Source: an uncultured Opitutia bacterium
GTDB taxonomy: Bacteria > Verrucomicrobiota > Verrucomicrobiia > Opitutales > Opitutaceae
Assembly: GCA_903881475.1 (NCBI GenBank)
Contig: CAIRTK010000001.1
Span: 20,087-84,086, forward strand
Length of the DNA stretch: 64,000 nt
Direction: 5' to 3'
The notes beneath the pieces are model-generated. The model was not told where the DNA came from. It searched no databases and saw only the letters and a list, made by a program, of their open reading frames with translations. Each line of letters begins with the position of its first letter. Position 1 is the stretch's first letter. The position numbers were made by a program, and so were the translations under genes. Below are positions 48,064 to 57,107 of this stretch, in pieces.

Positions 48064-49847
48064 GCGGGACCGGGGCCACGGATCCGGCGGCACTCCTGCT
48101 GCAGCGGTTGCAGCGGCTGCTGCGCTGGCGGCTCTGGATCCAGGAGAGGATCCAGCTCACCGAATGGCAGGTCACGCTGCTCTGGGCGGCGCTGGCCGGG
48201 TTTCTCGGCAGCCTGACCTCCCTCATTTTTTCCGCCTTTGCCGAGGGCGTGCACGAGGTGCTGACCGGTTCCAGCGCCGGCGTCGTGGAATCCATGCGGC
48301 ACCTGCCTTGGTGGGGCTGCCTGCTGGTGCCGACGCTCGGCGGCACGGCGGCGGGACTGGTGCTGCTTTACGGCCAGCGGCTCGCGCGCGCGCAGAGTTC
48401 GACCGACTACATGGAGGCCATCGCCATCGGCAACGGCCGGATTCCGGTGCGGGCAAGTTTGGTCAAGAGCACGGCGGCCTTGTTCTCGATCGGCTCGGGC
48501 GGCTCGATCGGCCGGGAAGGCCCGATGGTGCAGCTGGCGGCGGTGGTCGCATCCATGCTCGGACGCTGGCGGCAGTTCACCGGCCCGCAGCTGCGGCTGC
48601 TGGTGGCCTGCGGCGCGGCGGCGGGCATTGCGTCGGCGTACAATGCGCCGATCGCCGGTTCCTTTTTCGTGGCGGAGATCATCCTCGGCTCGATCGCAAT
48701 GGAAAGCCTCGGGCCGCTGGCGGTGTCCGCGGTCGTCGCGACCCTGACCATCCGCGTGCTGACGTCGGCGCAGGTGATGTACCGCGTGCCGTCCTTCCAG
48801 CTCAACTCCGCGTGGGAAATGGGCCCGTACGTGGTGCTCGGGCTGGTCACGGGATCCCTGGCGCCGATGTTCCTGCGGTCGCTCAGGCAGGCGGAGGAAT
48901 TTTTCCTCGCGCTGCGGCTGCCGATCGTCGCGCGGCTCGCGCTGGGCGGGCTGGCGGTCGGCATCATGGCGGTCAACGTGCCGGAAGTCTGCGGCAACGG
49001 CTACAGCGTGGTCGTGCAGATCCTGAATGGGCCGGTGATCTGGAAGGTGCTGCTCGGGGTCTTCGCCTGCAAGTGGCTCGCGACGATGGCGTCGTTCGGC
49101 TCGGGGGCGCCGGGCGGCGTGTTCACGCCGTCGCTATTCATGGGGGCGAGCGCGGGCTACCTCTTTGGCGCCGCGGTGCACGCGGTGTGGCCGGTGGGCG
49201 CGGCGAACCCGGGGGCGTTCGCGCTGGTGGGGATGGGGGCGTTTCTCGCGGCCGCGAGCCGGGCGCCGGTCATGGCGATCATTATGCTGTTCGAGATGAC
49301 GCTGAGCTATGACATCATCCTGCCGCTCATGCTGTGCAGCGTGATCGCCTACTATACGGCGAAGGGCATTGCGGGGAATTCGCTCTACAGCGAGTCGCTC
49401 AAGCGGAAGACCGCCGCGGAGCCCGATCCGGACCTGGCGGCGGGCCGGGTGCAGGACCTGATGAAGGCCAATCCGCCGGTGATCGCGCCGAACGCGCGGT
49501 TTGCCGCGATCGCGGAGATGTTCCTCTCGGTCCGGGTGAACAACCTGTACGTGTGCGACGCTGACGGCCGTTTCCTGGGCGCGGTGTCACTGCACGACAT
49601 CAAGCCCTACCTGGGCCAGCCGGACCTCGCGGAATTAGTGATCGCGCGCGACATCATGCGGGAGGACTTTCCGCGCATCGGACCGCAACAATCGCTGGCC
49701 GAGGCGCTGGGCCGGTTTCTCGGCCTCCCGGCCGAGCGGCTGCCGGTGGTGGACCCGGTCACGGGTCGCCTGCTGGGCAGCTTGTCGAAGGGTGATTTGC
49801 TCCTGGTGCTGGTGGAAAAACGGAAAAAACCGGAGCCGGCGGTTTAG
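48060..49847 (+). CDS. ClC-family chloride channel/transporter with C-terminal CBS pair
   Basis: A 595-residue ClC protein. About ten hydrophobic helices include GSGGSIGREGP (~145-155, with the gating glutamate Glu153 in GREGP) and GSGAPGGVFTPSLFMG, the anion-selectivity loop (GGxFxPS). The first selectivity motif is GSGGS rather than GSGIP. Residues ~450-590 hold two CBS repeats (VQDLMKANPPVIAPN and RDIMREDFPRIGPQQ), which bind adenine nucleotides in related proteins. It conducts chloride, or exchanges chloride for protons, across the inner membrane. It overlaps the PTS-IIA gene by 4 bp and is followed by the Pho-box-like region of the phosphate porin. Confidence 0.92.
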   Translation: MSGTGATDPAALLLQRLQRLLRWRLWIQERIQLTEWQVTLLWAALAGFLGSLTSLIFSAFAEGVHEVLTGSSAGVVESMRHLPWWGCLLVPTLGGTAAGLVLLYGQRLARAQSSTDYMEAIAIGNGRIPVRASLVKSTAALFSIGSGGSIGREGPMVQLAAVVASMLGRWRQFTGPQLRLLVACGAAAGIASAYNAPIAGSFFVAEIILGSIAMESLGPLAVSAVVATLTIRVLTSAQVMYRVPSFQLNSAWEMGPYVVLGLVTGSLAPMFLRSLRQAEEFFLALRLPIVARLALGGLAVGIMAVNVPEVCGNGYSVVVQILNGPVIWKVLLGVFACKWLATMASFGSGAPGGVFTPSLFMGASAGYLFGAAVHAVWPVGAANPGAFALVGMGAFLAAASRAPVMAIIMLFEMTLSYDIILPLMLCSVIAYYTAKGIAGNSLYSESLKRKTAAEPDPDLAAGRVQDLMKANPPVIAPNARFAAIAEMFLSVRVNNLYVCDADGRFLGAVSLHDIKPYLGQPDLAELVIARDIMREDFPRIGPQQSLAEALGRFLGLPAERLPVVDPVTGRLLGSLSKGDLLLVLVEKRKKPEPAV

Positions 49848-49883
49848 GCAAACTCGGGTAGTGGCGGGGGGTGTTTTGCCCGT

Positions 49884-49912
49884 TTGTCACGAGGCCGCCA
49901 CGCAATCGTAAC
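49884..49912 (+). promoter_or_regulatory. Pho-box-like site upstream of the phosphate porin
   Basis: TTGTCAC (49884-49890), CCGCCAC (49895-49901) and TCGTAAC (49906-49912) are spaced 11 bp start to start, the unit length of PhoB sites. CATGAT (49923-49928) follows 10 bp later as a candidate -10, the same arrangement as before the GT4 gene. Porin start is at 49968. Function is inferred. Confidence 0.75.
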
Positions 49913-49967
49913 AATCGGGGGGCATGATGGCGGGGTTCCAGAAAACCTAACCCTGAACTAAACCACC

Positions 49968-51239
49968 ATGTTTCACCTGAAATCCAAATGGCTCGCGCTG
50001 CTTGTCGGAGCCTTCTTGACCGCCGGCTCTGCCTTCGCGCAGGACAGCGGCCCGCTCATCGATGTGCTCGTAAAGAAAGGCATGCTTACTGACCAGGAGG
50101 CGGAAGAATTGCGCGCCGACCTGACCAAGGATGCGGCCTCGGGCATCATTTCGACCATCTCCGGCGGCAAGAGCACCGTGGGGCTTTCGATCAGCGGCCG
50201 CCTGCAAATCCAATATGCCGGGCTGGGCACCTCGATCGACGGCGTGGCGGCAAATCCGGTGTCGACGGAACATTTCTTCCTCCGCCGCATTTATCTGGGG
50301 GCCAAGGCCGAGCTTGGAAACGGCTGGAGCAGCACGCTCAATTACGACTTCGCCGGCGCCAGCTTTGACGCGGCCTTCATCACCTGGCGGCAAAGCGACC
50401 AGCTGGTGGTCGACGTGGGTTTCCGCAAGGCCCCGCTCGGCTTGGAGGAATGGGATATTTCAAGCGGCAGCCTGAAGGCCATCGAGCGCTCGCCCGCGAC
50501 GCGCTACTTTGTCGAGTCGAACAACGGCCGGCGCCTTGGTGCGGCCAGTTACCGTACGGGCATCTTTGTGGGCGGGACGCAGGATGGTTTCTTCTACAAT
50601 GTCGCGATCACCAACCCCGAGCGCGACGAGTTTTCCTCGCTTACCGGCAATTCCGATCCCGGCGTCCAGTCGGCGGGCACCGCGGCCAATAACAATCTGG
50701 CCTACTTTGTTAATGGCGGCTACAAGGGTAAGTTCGGCGAGGCCGGGACGTATCGCTTCGGTGCTTCCGTCGGCGATCTTCCCGACCAAGGCGGTCTGGT
50801 TCTGGGCAAGGGAAATAACCTGACGGTCTACTCCGTCTACGGGGTCCTCAACACCGGGCCCTTCGACCTTTCGGCCGAATATCTCGGCGGCAAGGATCAG
50901 AATGGAAACGCGGCAGGCACGCGGGACGCCAAGCCCTCAGGCTACTGGATCCAGCCGGCCTACATGCTGACCTCGAACCTTGAAGCGGTCGTCCGTTACA
51001 GCTCCATCGACTCGGATGGCCGGGGTGTGAACCTCAGCGACACCACGCGTTCATCGCCGAGCGGCGGTACCATGAACAAGGCGGATGAATGGTATTTCGG
51101 CGGAAATTATTACTTCCGTGGAAATGACGTGAAGCTACAGCTCGGCTATGTGCACGCCCAGTCGCGCGACACCGTCACGGGCGGGACGGCCAACGCCAAG
51201 ACCGACGGTGTCCGCAGCCAGATGCAGGTTAATTTCTAA
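49968..51239 (+). CDS. Phosphate-selective porin (OprO/OprP family)
   Basis: A 423-residue outer-membrane beta-barrel. The signal peptide is at ~1-25 (LLVGAFLTAGSAFAQ), then a short coiled-coil region (DVLVKKGMLTDQEAEEL), and from ~70 alternating amphipathic strands with YLGAKAEL, VDVGFRKAPLGLEEW and NNGRRLGAASY. It ends in the outer-membrane signature aromatic residue (QMQVNF). Family members form phosphate or polyphosphate channels induced by phosphate starvation. It is preceded by a Pho-box-like site and followed 35 bp later by pstS, so the operon brings phosphate across both membranes. Confidence 0.9.
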   Translation: MFHLKSKWLALLVGAFLTAGSAFAQDSGPLIDVLVKKGMLTDQEAEELRADLTKDAASGIISTISGGKSTVGLSISGRLQIQYAGLGTSIDGVAANPVSTEHFFLRRIYLGAKAELGNGWSSTLNYDFAGASFDAAFITWRQSDQLVVDVGFRKAPLGLEEWDISSGSLKAIERSPATRYFVESNNGRRLGAASYRTGIFVGGTQDGFFYNVAITNPERDEFSSLTGNSDPGVQSAGTAANNNLAYFVNGGYKGKFGEAGTYRFGASVGDLPDQGGLVLGKGNNLTVYSVYGVLNTGPFDLSAEYLGGKDQNGNAAGTRDAKPSGYWIQPAYMLTSNLEAVVRYSSIDSDGRGVNLSDTTRSSPSGGTMNKADEWYFGGNYYFRGNDVKLQLGYVHAQSRDTVTGGTANAKTDGVRSQMQVNF

Positions 51240-51274
51240 TCCGCTACGCACTTCAATCTACATAAAATACCAAC

Positions 51275-52087
51275 ATGAAAAAAATCATTCTCATTGCCAT
51301 GGCGATCTTCGCCACGGCCACGGCCTGGGCCCAGAAGCTTGTCATCAAGGGCTCCGATACGCTCGGGGCCAAGCTCGTCCCCACGCTGGCCGAGGAATAC
51401 AAGGCGAGCCATCCCGGCGTCTCCTTTGAGATCGCGGCCGAGGGTTCGACCACCGGCATTGCCGCCATCATCGATGGCACCGCCCAGATTGGCATGTCCT
51501 CCCGCCGGGCGAAGCCGACCGAAATGTCCGCGGCGCAGGCGAAGGGTGTCTCGATGAAGCCCACGATCGTCGCCTACGACGGCATCGCGGTGATCCTCAA
51601 TTCCGGCAACCCGGTCTCCGCGCTGACGAAGCGCCAGGTCGAGCAGATCTTTGCCGGCGATATCACCGACTGGTCGGCGGTCGGCGGCGCGGCGGGCACG
51701 ATCTCGATCTACACCCGCAACACGTCCTCGGGCACCTATTCGGACTTCAAGGCCCTGGCCACGAAGAACCGCGACTACGCCTCCTCCTCGCAGAAGATGG
51801 CGGGCAACGAGCAGATCGTCGCCGAAGTGGCCAAAAATCCGAATGGCATCGGCTACGTCGGACTTGCCTACATGAGCGAACCCGGAATCAAGGCCGCCGC
51901 CATCGACGGCTCCGTGCCGAGCAAGGCCACCGTGCTGGCGAAGAAATATCCCTATGCGCGACCGACGTTCTACTACACCAATGGCGAACCCACGGGTGAA
52001 GCGAAGAACTTCATCGACTTCACCCTCAGCGATGAGGGCAAGAAGATCGTCGAGAAGATCGGGTTTGTCGCTCCGGTGACCAACTGA
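51275..52087 (+). CDS. pstS: Phosphate-binding periplasmic protein PstS
   Basis: A 270-residue periplasmic binding protein with signal peptide at ~1-19 (IFATATAWA). Phosphate-binding loops are visible: IKGSDTLG (~24-31), AAEGSTTGIAAI (~54-65), SSRRAKPTE (~75-83) and TRNTSSGTY (~147-155). It captures phosphate and delivers it to PstC/PstA. The start ATG 51275 follows the porin stop by 35 bp. A strong hairpin lies after the gene (52112), so pstS is probably made in excess over the membrane subunits. Confidence 0.95.
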   Translation: MKKIILIAMAIFATATAWAQKLVIKGSDTLGAKLVPTLAEEYKASHPGVSFEIAAEGSTTGIAAIIDGTAQIGMSSRRAKPTEMSAAQAKGVSMKPTIVAYDGIAVILNSGNPVSALTKRQVEQIFAGDITDWSAVGGAAGTISIYTRNTSSGTYSDFKALATKNRDYASSSQKMAGNEQIVAEVAKNPNGIGYVGLAYMSEPGIKAAAIDGSVPSKATVLAKKYPYARPTFYYTNGEPTGEAKNFIDFTLSDEGKKIVEKIGFVAPVTN

Positions 52088-52111
52088 GTCCGGTTGGCCC
52101 CCCTTGAATTC

Positions 52112-52145
52112 AGCCCGCCGGTCCAGGACCGGCGGGCTTTGATTT
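52112..52145 (+). terminator. Attenuating terminator-like hairpin between pstS and pstC
   Basis: AGCCCGCCGG (52112-52121), loop TCCAGGA, CCGGCGGGCT (52129-52138), followed by TTGATTT: a perfect 10-bp GC-rich stem with a short T-containing tail. It lies in the 103-bp pstS-pstC gap and would let more pstS than pstCAB mRNA accumulate. Confidence 0.7.
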
Positions 52146-52190
52146 GGCTCAGGAAATTTTCCGCCCCTTCGTCTCATCGGATTTGCAAAG

Positions 52191-53786
52191 ATGGAAGCCT
52201 CGTCCCCCGCCTCGCACTTACTGGTCAACAAGAGCCGCATCCGGCTTTTCGGGCTGAGTTTCGATGATTGCATCCGCGTGTTCTTCGGCGGCAACGCGAT
52301 TGTCTCGATTATCGTCCTCGCGCTCATCACCTACTTTCTCTTCCGGGAAGGGGCCGGGTTCTTCGGCCAGAACCGGCAGAACCTGACGGTTTACCGCCAA
52401 GCTGGGCTGGAATACATCGATTTCATCCGCGCGCAGCAGGATGACCACACCGCGCTCACGCGCTATCTGTCGGACCTGCGGCTGCGGCAATTTCGCCATT
52501 ACACGCAGGAGGCAAAGCTGCCGGTGGCGGACGCCAACGCAAAGCTTGCAGTCTTTGACGATTTCGCCGGCCAGTTCGGCGACACGGTGGAGCCGATCCG
52601 CACGCTGGTTTCCGACCTCACCGAGCAGGCTTCCGCGATCAAGGAGAAATTCACGGTGATGGAGGACAAGAAGGAGGAGCGCCGCCAGCTGATGGCCGAG
52701 GGCAGGAAGGGTGATGCCGATCGCGTCATCATCACGCCCGTCAACTTTGCCGAGGAACTGAAACCCATCATTGGCACCCTGCCGGCCTACAAGGAGGCGA
52801 GCGCCGAATTTTCAAGGCGGATCGAGCAGGTCCTTGCGACGGCCCCGGTACTGCCGACGCCCGAGCTGCAGGTGCGGATGGACCGGTTCAAGCAGCTGAC
52901 GCGCGAGTACCTCTCCGGGTTTCCGGCGGTGGTCTCGCATCTCGAGTCCTGGGACTATGCCAAGCCGGTGCCCGCGGTGCAGGCCCTCACCTCGTTTATT
53001 TTTGGCCGCGAATGGCTGACGGCGAGCTTCTGGCAGGACTGGTACGGGGTGATCCCGCTGCTGGTGGGCTCGCTGATGGTCTCGGCCGTCGCACTGCTGC
53101 TCGCCGTGCCGCTCGGCGTGGGGGCGGCGATCTATGTCAACCAGATCGCCACGCCGGCGGAGCAGAAGTTCATCAAGCCCGGCATCGAGTTCATCTCGGC
53201 GATCCCCTCGGTGGTGCTGGGCTTCTTCGGCATCGCGGTGCTGGGCCAAGCCCTGCGGGCGCTGTCGCAGGCCAGCTGGCTGTCGTGGGTGCCGGGTTTC
53301 CCCTATAGCGAGCGGCTCAACATCCTCACGGCCGGGTGCCTGCTGGCCCTGATGGCCGTGCCGACGATCTTCACGCTGGCGGAGGACGCGCTCAACAACG
53401 TGCCGCGCGCCTTCAAGGAGGCTTCGTTTGCCCTCGGCGCCACCCGCCTGCAGACCGTGATCAAGATCATCGTGCCGGCCTCCCTCTCCGGTATCATTTC
53501 CGCTGTGCTCCTCGGCCTGGGCCGCGTGATCGGCGAGACCATGGTCGTGCTGCTGTGCGCGGGTAACCGCATCGCCATCCCGGATTTTTCGGCCGGCCTC
53601 GCGGTCGTCACGCAGCCGGTGCACACCATGACCGGGATCATCGCGCAGGAGATGGGCGAGGTGGTGCAGGGCAGCATCCACTACCGGGCGCTCTTTGTCG
53701 TCGGCATCCTGCTGTTCTTCCTCTCGCTCGGCATCAACTACGTGGCGCAGATCGTGGTGCGCCGCTATCGCATCTCCATCGGCTGA
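52191..53786 (+). CDS. pstC: Phosphate ABC transporter permease PstC with large periplasmic insert
   Basis: A 531-residue permease, about 230 residues longer than most PstC. TM1 is at ~37-58 ([16 protein letters not shown]), followed by ~220 extra residues, helical and charged, in the periplasm (for example [19 protein letters not shown]). The conserved permease half (~285-531) has [20 protein letters not shown], the EAA-type loop [22 protein letters not shown] and the RVIGETMVV loop. It pairs with PstA to form the channel energised by PstB. The extended loop could contact PstS or the envelope; its role is unknown. pstA starts 4 bp downstream. Confidence 0.93.
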   Translation: MEASSPASHLLVNKSRIRLFGLSFDDCIRVFFGGNAIVSIIVLALITYFLFREGAGFFGQNRQNLTVYRQAGLEYIDFIRAQQDDHTALTRYLSDLRLRQFRHYTQEAKLPVADANAKLAVFDDFAGQFGDTVEPIRTLVSDLTEQASAIKEKFTVMEDKKEERRQLMAEGRKGDADRVIITPVNFAEELKPIIGTLPAYKEASAEFSRRIEQVLATAPVLPTPELQVRMDRFKQLTREYLSGFPAVVSHLESWDYAKPVPAVQALTSFIFGREWLTASFWQDWYGVIPLLVGSLMVSAVALLLAVPLGVGAAIYVNQIATPAEQKFIKPGIEFISAIPSVVLGFFGIAVLGQALRALSQASWLSWVPGFPYSERLNILTAGCLLALMAVPTIFTLAEDALNNVPRAFKEASFALGATRLQTVIKIIVPASLSGIISAVLLGLGRVIGETMVVLLCAGNRIAIPDFSAGLAVVTQPVHTMTGIIAQEMGEVVQGSIHYRALFVVGILLFFLSLGINYVAQIVVRRYRISIG

Positions 53787-53790
53787 TCCC

Positions 53791-54831
53791 ATGCCCGCCA
53801 CCCACCACGTTTTCAGGGCTCAGCTGACTTCGGCCCGCCGGCGCGAGGGCTTCATTTTCTTCCTGTTCGGGGCCGCGACCTATTTCGTCCTGCTCTGCGG
53901 GGCCGTGGTCATCGGCACGATCGTGGTCCGGGGGGCCGGCACGGTTTTCCAGGCCCGGGCGCCGTTCATCAACACCACGTTCTTCACCGAGGCGCCCGAG
54001 TCGCTCCATGTGTTCCAGTACCAGGGCCGGAAGATGGAGTTGGGGGACGCGGCCTTCCGGACCTTTGAGGCGGCCCATCCGGACGTCGCAAAGGGGAAGT
54101 CGGACAGCTACGTGTACTCCGCCGGCGGGATCTTCCCCTGCATCGTGGGCACGGTGCTGCTGGTGGTCGGCTCGATGGCCATCGCGCTCACGCTCGGGGT
54201 CTGCGCCGCGATCTATCTCAACGAGTACGCGCGGGACGGCACGTTCATCCGCTTTGTCCGCCTCGCCATCCTCAACCTCGCGGGCGTGCCCTCGATCGTC
54301 TTCGGCCTCTTCGGCTTCGGCATGTTCGTCATTTTCTTCGGTTGGAACGTCTCGCTCCTTGCCGGCTGGTTCACCCTGGCGTTCATGGTGCTGCCGGTGA
54401 TCATCACCGCCTCCGAGGAATCGCTCAAGGCCGTGCCCAAGGGGTTCCGCGAGGGCTCGCTCGCGCTCGGCGCGACCAAGTGGCAGACCATCATCAAGAA
54501 CGTGCTGCCCTACGCTTTGCCGGGCATCCTGACCTCCTCCATCCTCGGCATCGCGCGCGTCGCGGGCGAGACAGCGCCGATCATGTTCACCGCGGCCTAT
54601 GTCGTGCGCGACAAGCTGCCGTGGCAGGTGGACAAGTTCTCCGACTTTTTCTTCCAGGGCGTGATGGCGCTGCCGTACCACATCTACGTCGTCAGCTCGA
54701 AGATTCCCCAGAACGAATACACCGAGCGCGTGCAGTACGGCACCGCATTCGTCTTCCTGCTGATCGTCGCCTTGATCGCGACGGCCTCGATTGTGCTCCG
54801 CAACCGCCTCCGGAACCGCTACAAATGGTAA
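53791..54831 (+). CDS. pstA: Phosphate ABC transporter permease PstA
   Basis: A 346-residue inner-membrane permease. TM1 is at ~25-48 ([20 protein letters not shown]), followed by an ~80-residue periplasmic loop, then five helices with [33 protein letters not shown] and the EAA motif [37 protein letters not shown] closes the channel domain, as in PstA. Length is slightly above the usual ~290-300 because of the loop. The stop overlaps the 5' end of pstB by 7 bp. Confidence 0.94.
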   Translation: MPATHHVFRAQLTSARRREGFIFFLFGAATYFVLLCGAVVIGTIVVRGAGTVFQARAPFINTTFFTEAPESLHVFQYQGRKMELGDAAFRTFEAAHPDVAKGKSDSYVYSAGGIFPCIVGTVLLVVGSMAIALTLGVCAAIYLNEYARDGTFIRFVRLAILNLAGVPSIVFGLFGFGMFVIFFGWNVSLLAGWFTLAFMVLPVIITASEESLKAVPKGFREGSLALGATKWQTIIKNVLPYALPGILTSSILGIARVAGETAPIMFTAAYVVRDKLPWQVDKFSDFFFQGVMALPYHIYVVSSKIPQNEYTERVQYGTAFVFLLIVALIATASIVLRNRLRNRYKW

Positions 54832-55697
54832 TCACCGCCCCCATTCTCATGGATACCCTTCCCTCCGCGCCCACGATTCGTCCGGCGACGGCGCCGGCAC
54901 CGGCCGCCACGGCGCCCGCCGGCCAGGCGGCACCGGCCGCCGAGACGCTGATCGACATCGACCACGTCGATTTCTTCTACGGCCAGTCCCAGGCGCTGCA
55001 TGACGTGAGCCTGCAGATCGAGGACAAAAAGGTCACCGCCTTCATCGGGCCGTCGGGCTGCGGCAAGTCCACGCTGCTGCGTTGCCTCAACCGGATGAAC
55101 GACCTGATTGACGGCACGCGGGTGGCCAAGGGCTCGATCAAGATCCGCGGCGTCGACATCCACCAAGCGGACGTCGACGTGATCGAGCTGCGCAAGCGCG
55201 TCGGCATGGTGTTCCAGAAGTCCAACCCGTTTCCCAAGTCGATCTACGAGAACATCACCTTCGGGCTCCGCCTGCAGGGCGTCACGAACAAGGCGCGCCT
55301 CGACGAGGTGGTGGAGAAGTCGCTGCGCGGCGCCGCGCTCTGGGACGAGGTGAAGGACCGGCTGAACGCCAGCGGCCTCGGCCTCTCCGGCGGCCAGCAA
55401 CAGCGCCTCTGCATCGCCCGCGCGATCGCGGTGGAGCCGGAGGTCATCCTCATGGACGAGCCGTGCTCGGCCCTCGACCCGGTGGCGACGGCGAAGGTGG
55501 AGGAGCTGATCCAGGAGCTGCGCACGCGGTTCACGATCGTGATCGTCACGCACAACATGCAGCAGGCCGCCCGCTGCTCGGACAAGACCGCCTTCTTCTA
55601 CATGGGGAAACTCATCGAATACGCCGACACGCGGAATATCTTCACCAATCCGGCCAACGCCCAGACGGAAGCCTACGTCTCTGGCCGTTTCGGTTGA
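54825..55697 (+). CDS. pstB: Phosphate ABC transporter ATPase PstB
   Basis: A 290-residue ABC ATPase. Walker A is GPSGCGKST, then [20 protein letters not shown] (Q-loop region), signature LSGGQQQRL, Walker [14 protein letters not shown], and H-loop VTHNMQQA. An Ala/Pro-rich stretch of about 40 residues precedes the domain, which is longer than in typical PstB. ATG 54825 overlaps pstA; ATG 54849 is an alternative that shortens this tail. It powers phosphate import and also takes part in PhoR signalling with PhoU. Spacing to phoU is 40 bp. Confidence 0.95.
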   Translation: MVITAPILMDTLPSAPTIRPATAPAPAATAPAGQAAPAAETLIDIDHVDFFYGQSQALHDVSLQIEDKKVTAFIGPSGCGKSTLLRCLNRMNDLIDGTRVAKGSIKIRGVDIHQADVDVIELRKRVGMVFQKSNPFPKSIYENITFGLRLQGVTNKARLDEVVEKSLRGAALWDEVKDRLNASGLGLSGGQQQRLCIARAIAVEPEVILMDEPCSALDPVATAKVEELIQELRTRFTIVIVTHNMQQAARCSDKTAFFYMGKLIEYADTRNIFTNPANAQTEAYVSGRFG

Positions 55698-55737
55698 GCC
55701 GCCGGCGCCGCGCCCTTCAAATCCACCCCGCATTCCC

Positions 55738-56421
55738 ATGACACATTACAGCGAAGAAATGAACAAGCTGAAGGAGACGATCCTCGCGATGGCGAGCCAC
55801 TCCGAATCCGCCGTGGCGCGGGCGATGCGGGCGCTCGTCGAACGCGACGACGGCCTCGCGCTGAAGGTCCAGGAGGACGACAACATCATCGACCAGTTTG
55901 AGATCGAGGTGGACGACATCGCCCTGCACCTCCTGACGAAGGCCCCGCTGGCCACCGAGCTGCGCTTCATCACGGTCGCGATGAAGATCTCCCAGAATCT
56001 CGAGCGCGTCGGCGACGAGGCGTGCTCGATCGCGCGCCGCGCGCATGACCTCGGGCAGGAGCCGCAGCTCAAGCCCTACATCGACCTGCCCCGCATGGCG
56101 ACGATGGCGCTGGAGATGCTGCGCGATGCGCTGTCGGCCTTCGTCGAGCGCAAGCCCGAGCTCGCCCGCACGGTCATCCCGCGGGACAAGGAAGTGGACG
56201 ACCTCAACCGCCAGCTCCACCGCGAGCTGTCCAGCTACATGGTCGAGCGGCCCACCACTATTTCCCGCTGCCTTGCGCTCATGGTCATCTCCAAGTGCCT
56301 GGAGCGCATCGCCGACCACGCGACGAACATCGCGGAGGAAGTGGTTTATCTTTACGAGGCGCGGGATATCCGCCACGCCGGACTCAAGGAGAACAATGAA
56401 ATCGAAAATCCTGGTCGTTGA
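55738..56421 (+). CDS. phoU: Phosphate signalling regulator PhoU
   Basis: A 227-residue protein of two PhoU three-helix repeats. The typical metal-binding patterns VQEDDNIIDQFEIEVDD and RDKEVDDLNRQLHREL appear in each half, and LERVGDEACSIA and LERIADHATNIAEEVVYL are the paired conserved helices. In other bacteria PhoU links the Pst transporter to PhoR and holds the kinase inactive when phosphate is plentiful. It overlaps phoB by 26 bp and sits between pstB and phoB-phoR, the full signalling set. Confidence 0.95.
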   Translation: MTHYSEEMNKLKETILAMASHSESAVARAMRALVERDDGLALKVQEDDNIIDQFEIEVDDIALHLLTKAPLATELRFITVAMKISQNLERVGDEACSIARRAHDLGQEPQLKPYIDLPRMATMALEMLRDALSAFVERKPELARTVIPRDKEVDDLNRQLHRELSSYMVERPTTISRCLALMVISKCLERIADHATNIAEEVVYLYEARDIRHAGLKENNEIENPGR

Positions 56422-57082
56422 CGATGAGCCGGACGCGCTCGAGGTGCTCGGCTTCAAGCTGCGCGAGGCCGGTTTCACGCCGATCTTCGCGACCGACGGC
56501 CTGAAGGCGCTCGCTGCGGTCCGCGCGGAGCGGCCGGACCTCGTCGTGCTTGACCTCATGCTGCCCGAGCTGGACGGCCTGGAAGTCTGCAAGCTCATGC
56601 GGCGCGATCCCTCCACCGCCGCCATTCCCGTGCTCATGCTCACCGCGAAGGCGGCGGAAATGGACCGGGTGGTCGGGCTGGAGCTCGGTGCGGACGACTA
56701 CGTCACGAAACCCTATAGCCCACGCGAGCTGGTGCTGCGCATCCGCAAGCTGCTGAAGCGCACGAAGGCCGCGGAGGACAACGGCGACCGGCTCCAGTTC
56801 GGCCTGCTGCAGATCGACGTGCCGCACCACGCGGCGCATGTGGACGGCAAGGCCGTCACGCTCACCGCGACGGAGTTCAATCTGCTCGCGGTGCTGGCGA
56901 AGCGCCGGGGCCGCGTGCAGACGCGGGAACGGCTGCTGCAGGACGTGTGGGGCTACGAGACCGCGATCGACACCCGCACGGTTGACACGCACATGCGCCG
57001 GCTGCGCGAGAAAATCGGGCCGGCGGCGGAGTATCTCGAGACCATCCGCGGGGTGGGTTACCGTTTCAAGGCTGACTCGTGA
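56396..57082 (+). CDS. phoB: Phosphate regulon response regulator PhoB
   Basis: A 228-residue OmpR/PhoB-type regulator. The receiver domain has DDEPD, phospho-acceptor Asp53 in VLDLMLPELDG, and LTAKAAEMD and YVTKPYSPREL. The C-terminal winged helix shows LTATEFNLLAVLAKRRGRV, RERLLQDVWGYE, TRTVDTHMRRLREKI and IRGVGYRF, the PhoB/OmpR signature. ATG 56396 has an AAGGAGA ribosome site inside the end of phoU. It is expected to bind the two Pho-box-like sites at 44.4 and 49.9 kb. phoR starts 25 bp after its stop. Confidence 0.93.
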   Translation: MKSKILVVDDEPDALEVLGFKLREAGFTPIFATDGLKALAAVRAERPDLVVLDLMLPELDGLEVCKLMRRDPSTAAIPVLMLTAKAAEMDRVVGLELGADDYVTKPYSPRELVLRIRKLLKRTKAAEDNGDRLQFGLLQIDVPHHAAHVDGKAVTLTATEFNLLAVLAKRRGRVQTRERLLQDVWGYETAIDTRTVDTHMRRLREKIGPAAEYLETIRGVGYRFKADS

Positions 57083-57107
57083 CACGGCCGCGGTCTTTGT
57101 TCACGCC

